From assembly GCA_029551925.1 (NCBI GenBank), contig JAKPEO010000109.1, positions 12,702 through 76,701 of the forward strand: a stretch of 64,000 nucleotides of DNA, written 5' to 3'. This document shows, in pieces, positions 1-7,761 of the stretch. The notes beneath the pieces are model-generated. The model made no database searches. It was not told the DNA's origin and saw nothing but the letters and a program-made list of their open reading frames with translations. The number at the start of each line of letters is the position of its first letter. Position 1 is the first letter of the stretch. Made by a program: the position numbers and the translations under genes. Source of the DNA: a bacterium (lineage in GTDB: Bacteria > JAGOBX01).

Positions 1-3
1 AAA

Positions 4-60
4 ATTGCGCGTCTTTTTTTGTATTATTTGACGATACTGTATTAGTTTTATTCGCGCAAT
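4..60 (-). terminator. Possible hairpin beyond the TonB receptor gene
   Basis: The 8-base arms at 4-11 and 53-60 (attgcgcg and cgcgcaat) are perfectly complementary, with a 41-base AT-rich loop. On the minus strand the element lies just past the stop of the TonB receptor gene and is followed by Ts at the window edge. The long loop makes a terminator role uncertain; it may simply be a dispersed GCGC palindrome. Confidence 0.25.
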
Positions 61-103
61 TCGCAAAAAAAATCAAAAAAAACCAAAAAAATAATTTTTT
101 CAT

Positions 104-2020
104 CTAAAATTTATATGAGATATTAGCATAATAATTTCGTTCTGGCGACGGATAATAATTTTTGCCAAAACCGTAATCAACTACTATATACTGCGAATAT
201 TTTTCATTAAATATATTATTAATTCCGCAATTAAAAATCAAGTTGTTAATTTGTTTATTAAAATTCAGATTAACAACGCTGTAAGATTCTGTTTTGCCGC
301 TGCTGTTAGTAAAATCAGAAATTGGATAACAGCCGTCAGCATAATAATAATTTATCAAAACATTTACAAGTTTCGGAAATTTTGTTAATACTTCATACGA
401 GAAAATATTATTTGGAACGCCCGGCACTTTTTTATCTTTATACGGTCCATCTGAAAATTTAGCGTATATCCTGCTGTATGACTGACGCGCTGTTATATTT
501 TCTGTGAATTGCTGTTCTGATAAAAATTCTATTCCCTCTCTTTTTGTTTTGCCCGGCATATTGTCATTAGCCCAAGTAGTAGGATTATAAAAAATTTCTT
601 TTTCAGTAGCGTTAGTATATGCGCTGACGAAAAAGTTATATTTTTCTTTTAGTTTTGCGCGCAAGCCCAATTCAATATTTGTGCCTTTTTGCGGTTCTAA
701 ATTTTCTAAATATGCGCCCCAAGTATAATATTCATCAGTTACAGGTGTTCGGTAATTTTCTGAAATATTGAAATATACATTAGCGTCATTATTGAAATAA
801 TAATTTAGCCCTGCTTCATAAATATCTTCGTCATATTTTTTTTGCTTGTTATTTGCGTAATATGTCAATTCAGTTTTTTCTTTTCTGCCGCCCACTGAAA
901 ATGCAAGATTTTCTAATATTCGATAGTTATTTAAAATATACAAGCCCAGATTTTCTTTTTTGATTTTATTGGCATTGTTAGTTTCAGAATTAGAGTTTTG
1001 ATAATCTATGCCTGCAATTAATTTTTCGCGGTTTTTTTCAAATTTAAAGGTTAAATGATTTGCGATTTTTTTATTATCGATTTTTTCATTGCCAAAGCCA
1101 AAGCCGAAGCCATACCAACTTACTATTTCATTTTGGATTTTTTGAATATAATAACTCAAATTATTGTCAATAGCAAAATTTCCGTTTTTAAATTTTAAGC
1201 CGAATATCTGCCGAATATTTTTAGTATGCACATTATCGAGCGGATTAATGGACTGTCTGCGATTTGCTTGCATTTGAGCGTAAGTTAATGCGCCGGGCAA
1301 ACCATAATCGTCTTTATTATAATGTATTGAATAAGAAGATTTAAGATAATCTGTAATATTGAAATTAAATTTTAGATTTGCGTTATGCGCATTATGCTCA
1401 GAATTTTCTCTGTATCCGTCGAAATTTTTATGATAATATGCCGCAAGAACAGAAAAATTCTGCGATTTGTAATTCAAATCAAAGCCCTTATTGAAAAAAT
1501 TATAACTGCCGAATTCTAATTTTGCCGATGCTTTTACATCTGTTTCTTTTGCTGATTTAGTAATAATATTTATTACGCCGCCAATTGCTTTATCTCCGTA
1601 GAGTATGCCGCCGCCGCCCGGTAAAATTTCTATCCTATCGATCTGTTCAATTGATATTTGCGAATAATCAGGACCGGACATATCTATTGGATTAATACTC
1701 ACTCCGTCAATTAAAATTAAAATATTGTTATTTGCCGCTTCGCCCTGTCCGCGTAAATCTATACTGCCTTTTTTGCCGCCGCCTGTCCAATCGCGCGCTA
1801 TTGCGCCGGGCGTAATTTTAAAAACATCAAATATATTTGTAATTCCGCGATTTTTTATGTCGTCAGCAGTGATAATATAAATATTTTTGTTTGAATTACG
1901 CAGAGTGTTTTCTAATCGCTCGCTTGTTATTACAATTTCGCCGAAATCAATAATTTCAGCGATACCGCTAAATTTAATAAATAAAAATAAAACTAAAAAT
2001 AAACAAATTTTTTTTAACAT
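104..2020 (-). CDS. TonB-dependent outer-membrane receptor, BtuB-like
   Basis: This encodes a 638-residue outer-membrane receptor for energised import of a scarce ligand, most likely cobalamin. Residues 1-21 form a signal peptide. A TonB-box-like stretch (EIVITSERLE) follows at about 27-36. The plug domain (about 40-155) contains the typical LIDGVSINP, RIEILPGGG and GGVINIITK segments. The remainder is a beta-barrel of alternating aromatic strands ending in the terminal aromatic signature YKF. Length fits BtuB-type receptors (600-650). The gene stands alone behind a cobalamin riboswitch, terminator and promoter at 2228-2562, which supports a B12 or corrinoid ligand; the protein alone would only support 'TonB receptor'. 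A good Shine-Dalgarno (aggaggc) lies before the ATG at 2018-2020. No TonB, ExbB or BtuCDF genes are in the window. Confidence 0.9.
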   Translation of the reverse strand: MLKKICLFLVLFLFIKFSGIAEIIDFGEIVITSERLENTLRNSNKNIYIITADDIKNRGITNIFDVFKITPGAIARDWTGGGKKGSIDLRGQGEAANNNILILIDGVSINPIDMSGPDYSQISIEQIDRIEILPGGGGILYGDKAIGGVINIITKSAKETDVKASAKLEFGSYNFFNKGFDLNYKSQNFSVLAAYYHKNFDGYRENSEHNAHNANLKFNFNITDYLKSSYSIHYNKDDYGLPGALTYAQMQANRRQSINPLDNVHTKNIRQIFGLKFKNGNFAIDNNLSYYIQKIQNEIVSWYGFGFGFGNEKIDNKKIANHLTFKFEKNREKLIAGIDYQNSNSETNNANKIKKENLGLYILNNYRILENLAFSVGGRKEKTELTYYANNKQKKYDEDIYEAGLNYYFNNDANVYFNISENYRTPVTDEYYTWGAYLENLEPQKGTNIELGLRAKLKEKYNFFVSAYTNATEKEIFYNPTTWANDNMPGKTKREGIEFLSEQQFTENITARQSYSRIYAKFSDGPYKDKKVPGVPNNIFSYEVLTKFPKLVNVLINYYYADGCYPISDFTNSSGKTESYSVVNLNFNKQINNLIFNCGINNIFNEKYSQYIVVDYGFGKNYYPSPERNYYANISYKF

Positions 2021-2072
2021 AATTTATTGCCTCCTTATTAAATATTTTTTATTTGTTTTTTTAGATATGCGC

Positions 2073-2104
2073 GTATGTACGAATGTGCGCACATTCGCAC
2101 ATAC
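2073..2104. repeat. Loopless 32-bp palindrome in the receptor leader
   Basis: Two abutting 16-base arms (2073-2088 and 2089-2104) are complementary except at one position. It lies between the riboswitch terminator and the receptor start codon, so it would be part of the long 5' untranslated leader. It resembles the other NGCGCN-centred palindrome at 42905-42938 in style but not in sequence. Confidence 0.5.
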
Positions 2105-2227
2105 TACAAAAAATACAAATATAATTTCGATATAACTACCATTAAAATAAATTTTATTTCACCCCCGCACTATTATTAAATTTAAAAAGGCGACAATAAA
2201 TTTCATTCAATAAGAAATTGCTTTTAA

Positions 2228-2280
2228 CAAAAAAAAATCCCGCAATCTGCTGTTTTTGAAAAATCAACAGATTGCGGGAT
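2228..2280 (-). terminator. Intrinsic terminator of the cobalamin riboswitch
   Basis: Thirteen-base perfect arms (2237-2249 and 2268-2280) form a hairpin closed by a GC-rich base. On the minus strand the hairpin is followed immediately by nine or more Ts (2229-2237). It sits 70 bases downstream of the aptamer and about 210 bases before the receptor start codon. This position fits a riboswitch expression platform that stops transcription when cobalamin is bound. Confidence 0.85.
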
Positions 2281-2309
2281 TTTCCCGATTTTAATCCAGC
2301 CAATCTTTT

Positions 2310-2340
2310 TATATTCAATTTGTCGCCGAAATTGAATATA
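2310..2340 (-). other. AT-rich hairpin between aptamer and terminator
   Basis: Eleven-base perfect arms (2310-2320 and 2330-2340) enclose a 9-base loop. The hairpin lies between the cobalamin aptamer and the terminator. It may help switching, but no alternative pairing with the terminator arms is obvious, so the role is inferred from position only. Confidence 0.45.
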
Positions 2341-2349
2341 AGCAAAAAT

Positions 2350-2523
2350 TAATAGTTCAGGTTTTCTGACTTGCGGCTATCTACTTGTCAAACCTTCCCA
2401 AACTTTTATAAGTTCAGTGGCTTTTTTAAATAATCAACTTCTTTTTGATTATTTTTTGACTTTCGCTACCGCTCACAGCTGCGGGCCAGTTGCGGATTTT
2501 CACCGCATTCCCTACAACTATTA
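2350..2523 (-). promoter_or_regulatory. Cobalamin riboswitch aptamer
   Basis: Read on the minus strand, the sequence carries the hallmark elements of the cobalamin aptamer in order. These are the GGGAATGCGGTGAAAATCCG segment, CTGGCCCGCAGCTGTGAGC, GAAAGTC, the GCCACTG element, GGGAAGG, and the B12 box AGCCGCAAGTCAG near the 3' side. The outer ends (2516-2523 and 2350-2357) pair perfectly as an 8-bp P1 helix. A promoter precedes it, and an intrinsic terminator and a TonB receptor gene follow. Family knowledge says that such elements shut off B12 uptake genes when adenosyl- or methylcobalamin is plentiful. Confidence 0.95.
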
Positions 2524-2534
2524 GCAAAGCACTT

Positions 2535-2562
2535 AATATATTTTTATAATAAAAAAAATCAA
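2535..2562 (-). promoter_or_regulatory. Promoter of the riboswitch-receptor transcript
   Basis: On the minus strand there is TTGATT (2562-2557), a 16-base spacer and TATATT (2540-2535). It lies directly upstream of the 5' P1 strand of the riboswitch, so transcription would begin a few bases before the aptamer. Confidence 0.6.
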
Positions 2563-2635
2563 GTTTTTTTTTACTTGACTATTATTTTTTATATTTTAAA
2601 ATTGCTTTTGATTTTTTAGGGGGGCTATTATTTTT

Positions 2636-3481
2636 ATGTATTTTCAAGATGTAATTTTAAAATTGCAAAATTATTGGGCGCAAAAGGGCTGCGCTATTGT
2701 TCAGCCTACTGATATTGAAGTAGGAGCAGGTACATTCAATCCACATACTTATTTAAAATGTTTAGGACAAAAAGAATGGAAAACAGCGTATGTTGAGCCA
2801 TCGCGCCGACCTACTGACGGCCGTTATGGCGAAAACCCAAATAGATTGCAGCATTATTATCAATTTCAGGTTATTATTAAACCAGCGCCAGCTGATATTC
2901 AGCAATTATATCTTGATAGTTTGCGATATATAGGAATAACGCCGGAAGAACATGACATTAGATTTGTTGAAGATGATTGGGAATCTCCGACGCTCGGAGC
3001 TTGGGGACTCGGCTGGGAAGTTTGGCTCGATGGTATGGAAATTACGCAATTTACTTATTTTCAACAGTGCGGCGGTATCGAACTTGTAAAAATACCAGCT
3101 GAACTAACTTACGGATTAGAAAGATTAACAATGTTTATACAAAATGTTAAATCTGTATTTGATATTGATTGGGCGCCTGGTGTAAAATATGGAGATGTCC
3201 ATAAACCAACAGAAATAGAATATTCGTATTATAATTTTGAATATGCTGATACTGACCTAATGTATCAATTATTTAATTCATTTGAAAAAGAATGCTTGAA
3301 TATCATTGAAAAAAATTTGGTTTTTCCTGCATACGATTATGTTTTGAAATGTTCGCATACTTTTAATATGCTTGACGCGCGCGGCGCTATAAGCGTATCA
3401 GAACGAATGAAATATATTCTGCGCGTGCGTAATTTAGCAAGAAAAGTAGCGGAAAAATATAATGAATTATATTGCTCTTAA
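2636..3481 (+). CDS. glyQ: Glycine--tRNA ligase, alpha subunit
   Basis: This is the catalytic alpha subunit of the bacterial tetrameric glycyl-tRNA synthetase, which charges tRNA-Gly with glycine in the cytoplasm. The 281 residues match the family from the first residues ([14 protein letters not shown]) through [18 protein letters not shown], the [10 protein letters not shown] block, and the glycine-binding region with [19 protein letters not shown]. Family length is about 280-310. The start is supported by a purine-rich AGGGGGG Shine-Dalgarno nine bases upstream. The usual partner glyS (beta subunit) does not follow; 660 bases of non-coding DNA do. GlyS must therefore be encoded elsewhere if the enzyme is the normal alpha2beta2 form. 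Confidence 0.96.
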   Translation: MYFQDVILKLQNYWAQKGCAIVQPTDIEVGAGTFNPHTYLKCLGQKEWKTAYVEPSRRPTDGRYGENPNRLQHYYQFQVIIKPAPADIQQLYLDSLRYIGITPEEHDIRFVEDDWESPTLGAWGLGWEVWLDGMEITQFTYFQQCGGIELVKIPAELTYGLERLTMFIQNVKSVFDIDWAPGVKYGDVHKPTEIEYSYYNFEYADTDLMYQLFNSFEKECLNIIEKNLVFPAYDYVLKCSHTFNMLDARGAISVSERMKYILRVRNLARKVAEKYNELYCS

Positions 3482-3579
3482 TTTTTATTTTTTTTTGGCA
3501 ATATTTAATCTCTGCTTTTAAAGACTGCGCGCGTTTCCAATAATTTCCAAAATTTTTAACACACAAATATGCAATATTG

Positions 3580-3604
3580 TATGTCAGGCAAGATGCTTGA
3601 CATA
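3580..3604. repeat. Dispersed CAGGCA-TGCCTG palindrome, copy 1
   Basis: TATGTCAGGCAAGATGCTTG followed by ACATA forms 11-base arms with one mismatch around a 3-base loop. A closely related palindrome (GTCAGGCATCTTGCCTGACA) occurs at 6936-6954. Two copies in separate intergenic regions suggest a small dispersed REP-like element. Confidence 0.5.
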
Positions 3605-3798
3605 AATATATTGGAGCAACTGTGATGCAATTAAAAAATATTAGTCGCAGGTGTCCATCCCCTTCGGAACAAAGATAAAAATCAATATCAACACTCACAG
3701 GGTTGAATAATGCAAAGTTGTTTGAAAAGAAGTGAAGAGGTGACGCCTGTCCCTTTATTTGTCCCTTTATTTTGCAATGAATTACGATAAAATAAAAA

Positions 3799-3829
3799 AG
3801 GCAGTTGTCGGCCCTTTTGACAACTGCCT
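3799..3829 (-). terminator. Rho-independent-type hairpin
   Basis: Eleven-base perfect arms (3799-3809 and 3819-3829) enclose a 9-base loop. On the minus strand the stem is followed by a T-rich run (ttttttatttta), so it would stop transcripts from the heat-shock operon that end at 4146. The plus side is AT-rich but poorer in Ts, so it is a weaker terminator for glyQ. Confidence 0.6.
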
Positions 3830-4065
3830 ACATAAAAAATATAATAAAAACATTTAGCAATAAGTTGACCTTTGAGGGAGGGATAATCAACTTACTACTT
3901 ATTTATTACATTTATATTTATCGGCAATATTCGTAAAAACTTTAATGATTTTAAGATTAGTAATTTAACTATTTATTTATCAAATAGAAAAAAATAACAT
4001 TTTAGCGGTAATAGCAGTTATCTGGCAGGAATTATAAATGAAAAAATAATCTGATATTTTTCGCT

Positions 4066-4102
4066 GAGCAGCGAGAAATTATTAGATTTTCACTCGCTGC
4101 TC
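4066..4102 (-). terminator. Hairpin just past the small heat-shock operon
   Basis: Ten-base perfect arms (4066-4075 and 4093-4102, gagcagcgag type) enclose a 17-base loop, 44 bases downstream of the stop of the last heat-shock gene. The following minus-strand sequence is only moderately T-rich, so it may act together with the stronger hairpin at 3799-3829. Confidence 0.4.
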
Positions 4103-4145
4103 GCGCTAATCAAAATTATACTGCTTAAACTTGATATTCTGCGTT

Positions 4146-4526
4146 TTATTTGACTTGGATTTCTATTGCTTTTGGCTTAACCTCTTGTTTTTTATGCAAT
4201 ACAACCTTTAAAACGCCATCTTCATAACTTGCTTCAATTTTATTCGGGTCTATCACATCGGCAAAAGTTAACATTCGTTTATAGTTATATATTCGATATT
4301 CTTCGTTTATAACAGACCATTTTTTGTTAATATAGTCAATCGCTTCGGCTTCGACTGTTAATCTTGATTTTTCAAAATTCACTTTGATTTTGTCTTTTTC
4401 TGTTCCCGGCATATCAAATACGCAAACTATCTCATTTTCAGTTTCGTAAATATCTACTTCCGGCTCGTAATGTCTGTCGATTTTTTCAATCTTATTTTCT
4501 TCTTTCTTCATTAATTCCTGTTTCAT
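4146..4526 (-). CDS. Small heat-shock protein (Hsp20 / alpha-crystallin family)
   Basis: This 126-residue ATP-independent chaperone binds partly unfolded cytoplasmic proteins. An alpha-crystallin domain spans about residues 20-115, from PEVDIYETENEIVCVFDMPG through the C-terminal strand with the family GVLKVVLHK motif. A short basic/acidic N-terminal arm precedes it, and a C-terminal tail (KPKAIEIQ) carries the I-x-I oligomerisation motif. The start is fixed by an AAAGGAGG Shine-Dalgarno before the ATG. It is the second gene of a two-gene operon, 18 bases after its paralogue. The pair share the KPKAIEI tail, which indicates an old tandem duplication. Confidence 0.92.
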   Translation of the reverse strand: MKQELMKKEENKIEKIDRHYEPEVDIYETENEIVCVFDMPGTEKDKIKVNFEKSRLTVEAEAIDYINKKWSVINEEYRIYNYKRMLTFADVIDPNKIEASYEDGVLKVVLHKKQEVKPKAIEIQVK

Positions 4527-4544
4527 AATTCTCGCCTCCTTTTT

Positions 4545-4967
4545 TTATTTTATTTCTATTGCTTTTGGTTTAATTTCTTCGGCTTTTGCTAACGTAATCA
4601 ATAAAACGCCATTTTTCAGTTCAGCTTGAATTTTGTTTTTGTCAATTGATTCGCTTAATGAAATACTGCGTTTGAATTCGCCATATACTCTTTCGCTGCG
4701 ATAATATGTTTTCTTTTTCTTGTCTTCTTTTTGTTCGCGTTTGCCTTCAATTGACAATGTGTCGCCAACTAAACTAATCTTTAAATCTTTTTTTTCTACG
4801 CCAGGTAATTCCGCGCTGATATAATAATTATTTTCATCTTCGTAAATATTCAGCATCGGAAAAACCTTTGTGTTGAAAAATCTGCTAAAATTACGCTGAA
4901 TTGGAAAATCCCAATTAAATAAATCATCAAAGAAATCATCATTAAATAAACTTCTTGTAAGAAACAT
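4545..4967 (-). CDS. Small heat-shock protein (Hsp20 / alpha-crystallin family)
   Basis: This is a 140-residue small heat-shock protein. The N-terminal arm is rich in Phe and Asp (SLFNDDFFDDLFNWDF), as in class A Hsp20 proteins. The alpha-crystallin domain follows (about 40-130) with AELPGVEKKDLKI and the GVLLITLAK motif, and the tail is KPKAIEI. I place the start at the ATG at 4965-4967, because a GGAGG Shine-Dalgarno lies eight bases upstream. An in-frame extension to 5030 would add a lysine-rich stretch atypical of the family. It is first in the operon with the shorter paralogue. A TTGACA hexamer on the minus strand at 5159-5154 may belong to its promoter, but no clear -10 partner is seen; no CIRCE element is visible. 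Confidence 0.92.
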   Translation of the reverse strand: MFLTRSLFNDDFFDDLFNWDFPIQRNFSRFFNTKVFPMLNIYEDENNYYISAELPGVEKKDLKISLVGDTLSIEGKREQKEDKKKKTYYRSERVYGEFKRSISLSESIDKNKIQAELKNGVLLITLAKAEEIKPKAIEIK

Positions 4968-5238
4968 ATCAACCGCCTCCTTTTTTTTATTTTTGTATTT
5001 TTTATTTTTTTCACTTTCGATATATTGCAAACATTCTTCAAAATTATTTTTCTAAAAAATATCTTATTGTTTTTCAAAATATTAGGCGGGCGCCAAAAAA
5101 TCTTTTCTGAAAAAATAATGACAATTTTTATATTTTTTTATGAAAATTTGCTATGTCAATTTTTCAAAAAATATTTTGGCTATATTATGATAAAAATAAC
5201 GCGGCTAATAAAGAAAAAAAGTTTTAGATCAATATATT

Positions 5239-6807
5239 TTAATTTGCCGCGATATATTTGTAAATCTGAAAATCAGGATTAAAAATATCGCGCTGATTAA
5301 TTAGAATATAATCAACCGCTATATTCTGAATACGCTCAATACTTTCATTAGACGGATAAGTATTTAATATATTATAAAGTTTAACATAATCGCTGTTGAA
5401 ATGTTGAGTAAAGCCATTGACCAGCAAATTATCAGAAATGAAAATAAAGTAATTTAGATAAAAAACATCATACGCAGGTCCTATTGGTAAAAATAATAGA
5501 ACTGAATTTTGTTTGTTTTCAAATGCTTCTATAATTTTTTTATCTAATTCTTGTTTTGTTTTTAAAAAAAAACTTGGCGTTAAAGTGATCTTATCGCCGG
5601 GATATGCGGAAATCCAAATAAAAATTAAAAAATAAATCAGTAGAATTATTTGCCTGCCGGGTTTATTGATTTTTTTTAGCCCTGTAATCAAACAATTAAC
5701 TGAAATTACAGCGAAACAAATATTGAATAAATGCATAATGCGATTGTAATTTCTAAATTGCTTGAATAACGGATAATTTATTAAATTTTTGTATATGACA
5801 TCTGTATTCAATAATATTATAACTATGCACATAATAATTGGAAATATCATTTTTTCGCGGGTATATTTATAAAATAATAATATTGGAATTAACAGCGCAA
5901 TATAATGAGCATTTATACGCAGATACATAGAATTAGAAGTTTCTGGTATTTCTAAATTGCTTATATATCTCAAAATATCAACAAAAATATTAGAAATATT
6001 ATTATATTGATCAATATGCCAATTATATGTGTCCGCTTTTATATGTATTAGATTTAATAAAATAAAAGGCAGGATAAAAACAAAAATTAAAAACATAAAA
6101 CACGAAAAATATTTGATATGCTGATATTGGCGGTTTGATAAAAATATAATATATGCAATTGGCAGAATATGAATAGCGGTAAAAAACAAATATATCGAAC
6201 TATAAAATTGCAGAGTAAATAATAAACAAAGAATAAAACTATATTTGATTATATTTGCGCGATTTTCTGATTTTATCAAATACAACATAGAAAAAACTAT
6301 TAATATTATAAAACCGCTGAAGTAAGCATGCCATCGCGCATATTCGCCTGTTCTGAAAAGAAACTGATTGACAAATATTGAAAATAGCAGAGCGGCAGTT
6401 ATAGATTTGAAATAAAAATATCCGGCAAATAACGCTGTCAGCGCAGTAATAAAAGTCATTAAAATTATTGCGCCGTTAAATACAAAATTCGGATTATCTT
6501 TATTCCATATATAAAACGGCAGCGCAAAGCAATTAGTTATCATACTCGGGTCGCAAATCAACATAGAAAATTTATTATTAGGATAGAATGTTTTTGTGTC
6601 AAGAATATTTTTTAAATTAAAGGAACTTATACTTTTGCTCGTATGATAAGCTAAATAAGTATAATTAAAAATATCTGGGTCGTCGATAAGCGGTTTATTG
6701 ATATTTTTAATAAAAATAAATACGCTGATAAATGTTATTATTATTGCCGCGCTTAAAAGAAAAATGGATTTTTTTGAAAAGATTCTTAAATTTGTATTTT
6801 TTTGCAT
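5239..6807 (-). CDS. Polytopic membrane protein, possibly GT-C type glycosyltransferase
   Basis: This is a 522-residue integral membrane protein with about ten to twelve hydrophobic segments between residues 15 and 400, followed by a soluble C-terminal part of about 110 residues. After the first membrane helix comes an acidic LIDDPDIFNY stretch. Acidic residues in the first extracytoplasmic loop are the catalytic signature of GT-C fold glycosyltransferases that use lipid-linked sugars, such as the PMT/ArnT/PIG-M groups. The layout and length fit that fold, but no specific family is recognised, so the substrate is unknown. No clear Shine-Dalgarno precedes the start. The gene is monocistronic. 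Confidence 0.6.
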   Translation of the reverse strand: MQKNTNLRIFSKKSIFLLSAAIIITFISVFIFIKNINKPLIDDPDIFNYTYLAYHTSKSISSFNLKNILDTKTFYPNNKFSMLICDPSMITNCFALPFYIWNKDNPNFVFNGAIILMTFITALTALFAGYFYFKSITAALLFSIFVNQFLFRTGEYARWHAYFSGFIILIVFSMLYLIKSENRANIIKYSFILCLLFTLQFYSSIYLFFTAIHILPIAYIIFLSNRQYQHIKYFSCFMFLIFVFILPFILLNLIHIKADTYNWHIDQYNNISNIFVDILRYISNLEIPETSNSMYLRINAHYIALLIPILLFYKYTREKMIFPIIMCIVIILLNTDVIYKNLINYPLFKQFRNYNRIMHLFNICFAVISVNCLITGLKKINKPGRQIILLIYFLIFIWISAYPGDKITLTPSFFLKTKQELDKKIIEAFENKQNSVLLFLPIGPAYDVFYLNYFIFISDNLLVNGFTQHFNSDYVKLYNILNTYPSNESIERIQNIAVDYILINQRDIFNPDFQIYKYIAAN

Positions 6808-6935
6808 TTTTATTTTTTAGAAAAAATTAGAGTTGATTATATTAAAATAGAGATATTTTGTCAATTGAAAAAGCGCGTTTCGCGTCTTTTGCTGTTAAAA
6901 AAAATCACTGTAAACCCGCAAAAAGAAAATAGTAA

Positions 6936-6954
6936 GTCAGGCATCTTGCCTGAC
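6936..6954. repeat. Dispersed CAGGCA-TGCCTG palindrome, copy 2
   Basis: Perfect 8-base arms (gtcaggca and tgcctgac) surround a 3-base loop. It is the sister of the palindrome at 3580-3604, with the loop in reverse orientation (tct versus aga). Confidence 0.55.
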
Positions 6955-7028
6955 ATATTATTTGCACTACAATAATCTAAAATAATCATATCCCATCAAC
7001 CGCAAAGCTGCTGAATAGTAAAAAATAT

Positions 7029-7126
7029 TTTCTTCTTTGTGTATTTATTTTATCTTCGCGGCTTCGTGTTAAAAAAAAAAAAATAAACACAAAGAGACAA
7101 AGGAAGCCCAAGACACAAAGAAGAAA
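7029..7126. repeat. Inverted 14-base arms in an acacaaag-rich stretch
   Basis: Perfect arms at 7029-7042 (tttcttctttgtgt) and 7113-7126 enclose 70 bases containing further cacaaag words. A related stretch (acacaaagg, aaccacgaag, ctttgtggtt) lies at about 62626-62688. This looks like a degenerate interspersed intergenic element. Confidence 0.4.
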
Positions 7127-7187
7127 CAACAATAAAAAAAATTTTTTTAATAAATAAAAAGATTGGTTATTCAGCAAATCGTAATTA

Positions 7188-7292
7188 TCCCCTAAAAGAC
7201 GGGTCAATGTTTTCGATTATCAAAAACTTTCTGAAAAATTCATAGAAAAACATTCGTCGCAATCCCCTAAAAGACGGGTTAATGTTTTCGAT
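7188..7292. repeat. Two copies of a 30-base direct repeat, 75-base period
   Basis: The 30-base units at 7188-7217 and 7263-7292 begin TCCCCTAAAAGACGGGT and end AATGTTTTCGAT. They differ at one position and are separated by 45 unrelated bases. Each unit contains a short CCC/GGG dyad. Unit length and spacing are compatible with a two-repeat CRISPR remnant, but the spacer is rather long, there are only two units and no cas genes. Other small direct repeats are equally possible. Confidence 0.6.
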
Positions 7293-7340
7293 GGCACTAT
7301 GCGTAAGATATTGAAAAACAGAAAATTATAAGCCGTTTTG

Positions 7341-7436
7341 CGAGCGAGAATTTCAGTAAATTATAAAAAAACTTTTTATCTTATTGCCTATCAATATTTT
7401 ACAAAAAAGTTTTATATAAACTGAATTTCTCGCTCG
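7341..7436. repeat. Long imperfect inverted repeat (MITE-like)
   Basis: The outer ends are perfect complements (cgagcgagaa at 7341-7350 and its complement at 7427-7436). The inner parts remain largely complementary for about 38 bases on each side, around a 20-odd-base centre. Total length is about 96 bases. A short non-autonomous palindromic element or a structured RNA are both possible; there is no terminator T-run. Confidence 0.5.
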
Positions 7437-7761
7437 ATTTTTTCCGATTTTTCCTCTGTGTTTTTAATATATTTGTAAAAATAAAATGCATGGTCAAGAT
7501 TTATTAAATGTCAACTAATCGCTGATGATTTTGTCAAACGCAGTTCAAAAAATTTATTTTAAGTTTTGCGACTATCAATAAATTTGGTTTTTAAACTTAA
7601 TGCGACTAAATTTTAAATTTGCGACTAATGTTTCAATATTAAATTGTCAAATATTTTTTTTTATTTTTTCTGTGGTTTGCAAAAGCAATCCAGAACATAT
7701 AACAACAATTTAATAATATAATAGTGAGTTAATATAACATATCTTACAAAAAAAATTAAGT

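Larger units (their letters stand above)
3482..4145. other. Gene-free stretch with hairpins
   Basis: No coding region can be supported between glyQ and the small heat-shock gene. The stretch contains a short palindrome at 3580-3604 and two hairpins at 3799-3829 and 4066-4102 that face the convergent minus-strand heat-shock operon. A near-duplicated ttgtccctttattt motif lies at about 3750-3772. Weak similarity in style to the repeat-rich block at 6808-7761 suggests accumulated small repeats. Confidence 0.6.
6808..7761. other. Repeat-rich gene-free block
   Basis: No gene can be supported in these 954 bases. They hold a palindrome (6936-6954), 14-base inverted arms (7029-7042 and 7113-7126) in an 'acacaaag'-rich stretch, a 30-base direct repeat (7188-7217 and 7263-7292), and a long imperfect inverted repeat (7341-7436). 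Three tgcgacta words also occur at 7567-7627. The density of unrelated short repeats suggests a graveyard of small mobile or REP-type elements rather than a regulatory region for one gene. Confidence 0.6.

Noticed and set aside
2154-2345. Short minus-strand open frame (63 codons) between the riboswitch and the TonB receptor.
   Set aside because: It spans the riboswitch terminator and an AT-rich hairpin, has no ribosome-binding site, and is better explained as regulatory leader.
3387-3698. A 103-codon minus-strand frame at the end of glyQ.
   Set aside because: It overlaps the well supported glyQ gene and the palindrome at 3580-3604 and has no protein-like features or Shine-Dalgarno.
4968-5238. 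A CIRCE or sigma-32-type heat-shock element before the Hsp20 pair.
   Set aside because: No TTAGCACTC-type inverted repeat or convincing heat-shock promoter pair is visible; only a single TTGACA hexamer is seen.
6986-7207. A hydrophobic 73-codon minus-strand frame in the repeat block.
   Set aside because: Its apparent membrane segment is a by-product of poly-T/poly-A and acacaaag repeats; there is no start signal.
7188-7292. Calling the 30-base direct repeat a CRISPR array.
   Set aside because: Two units, a long 45-base spacer and no cas genes in the window are not enough; kept only as a direct repeat and a low-certainty finding.
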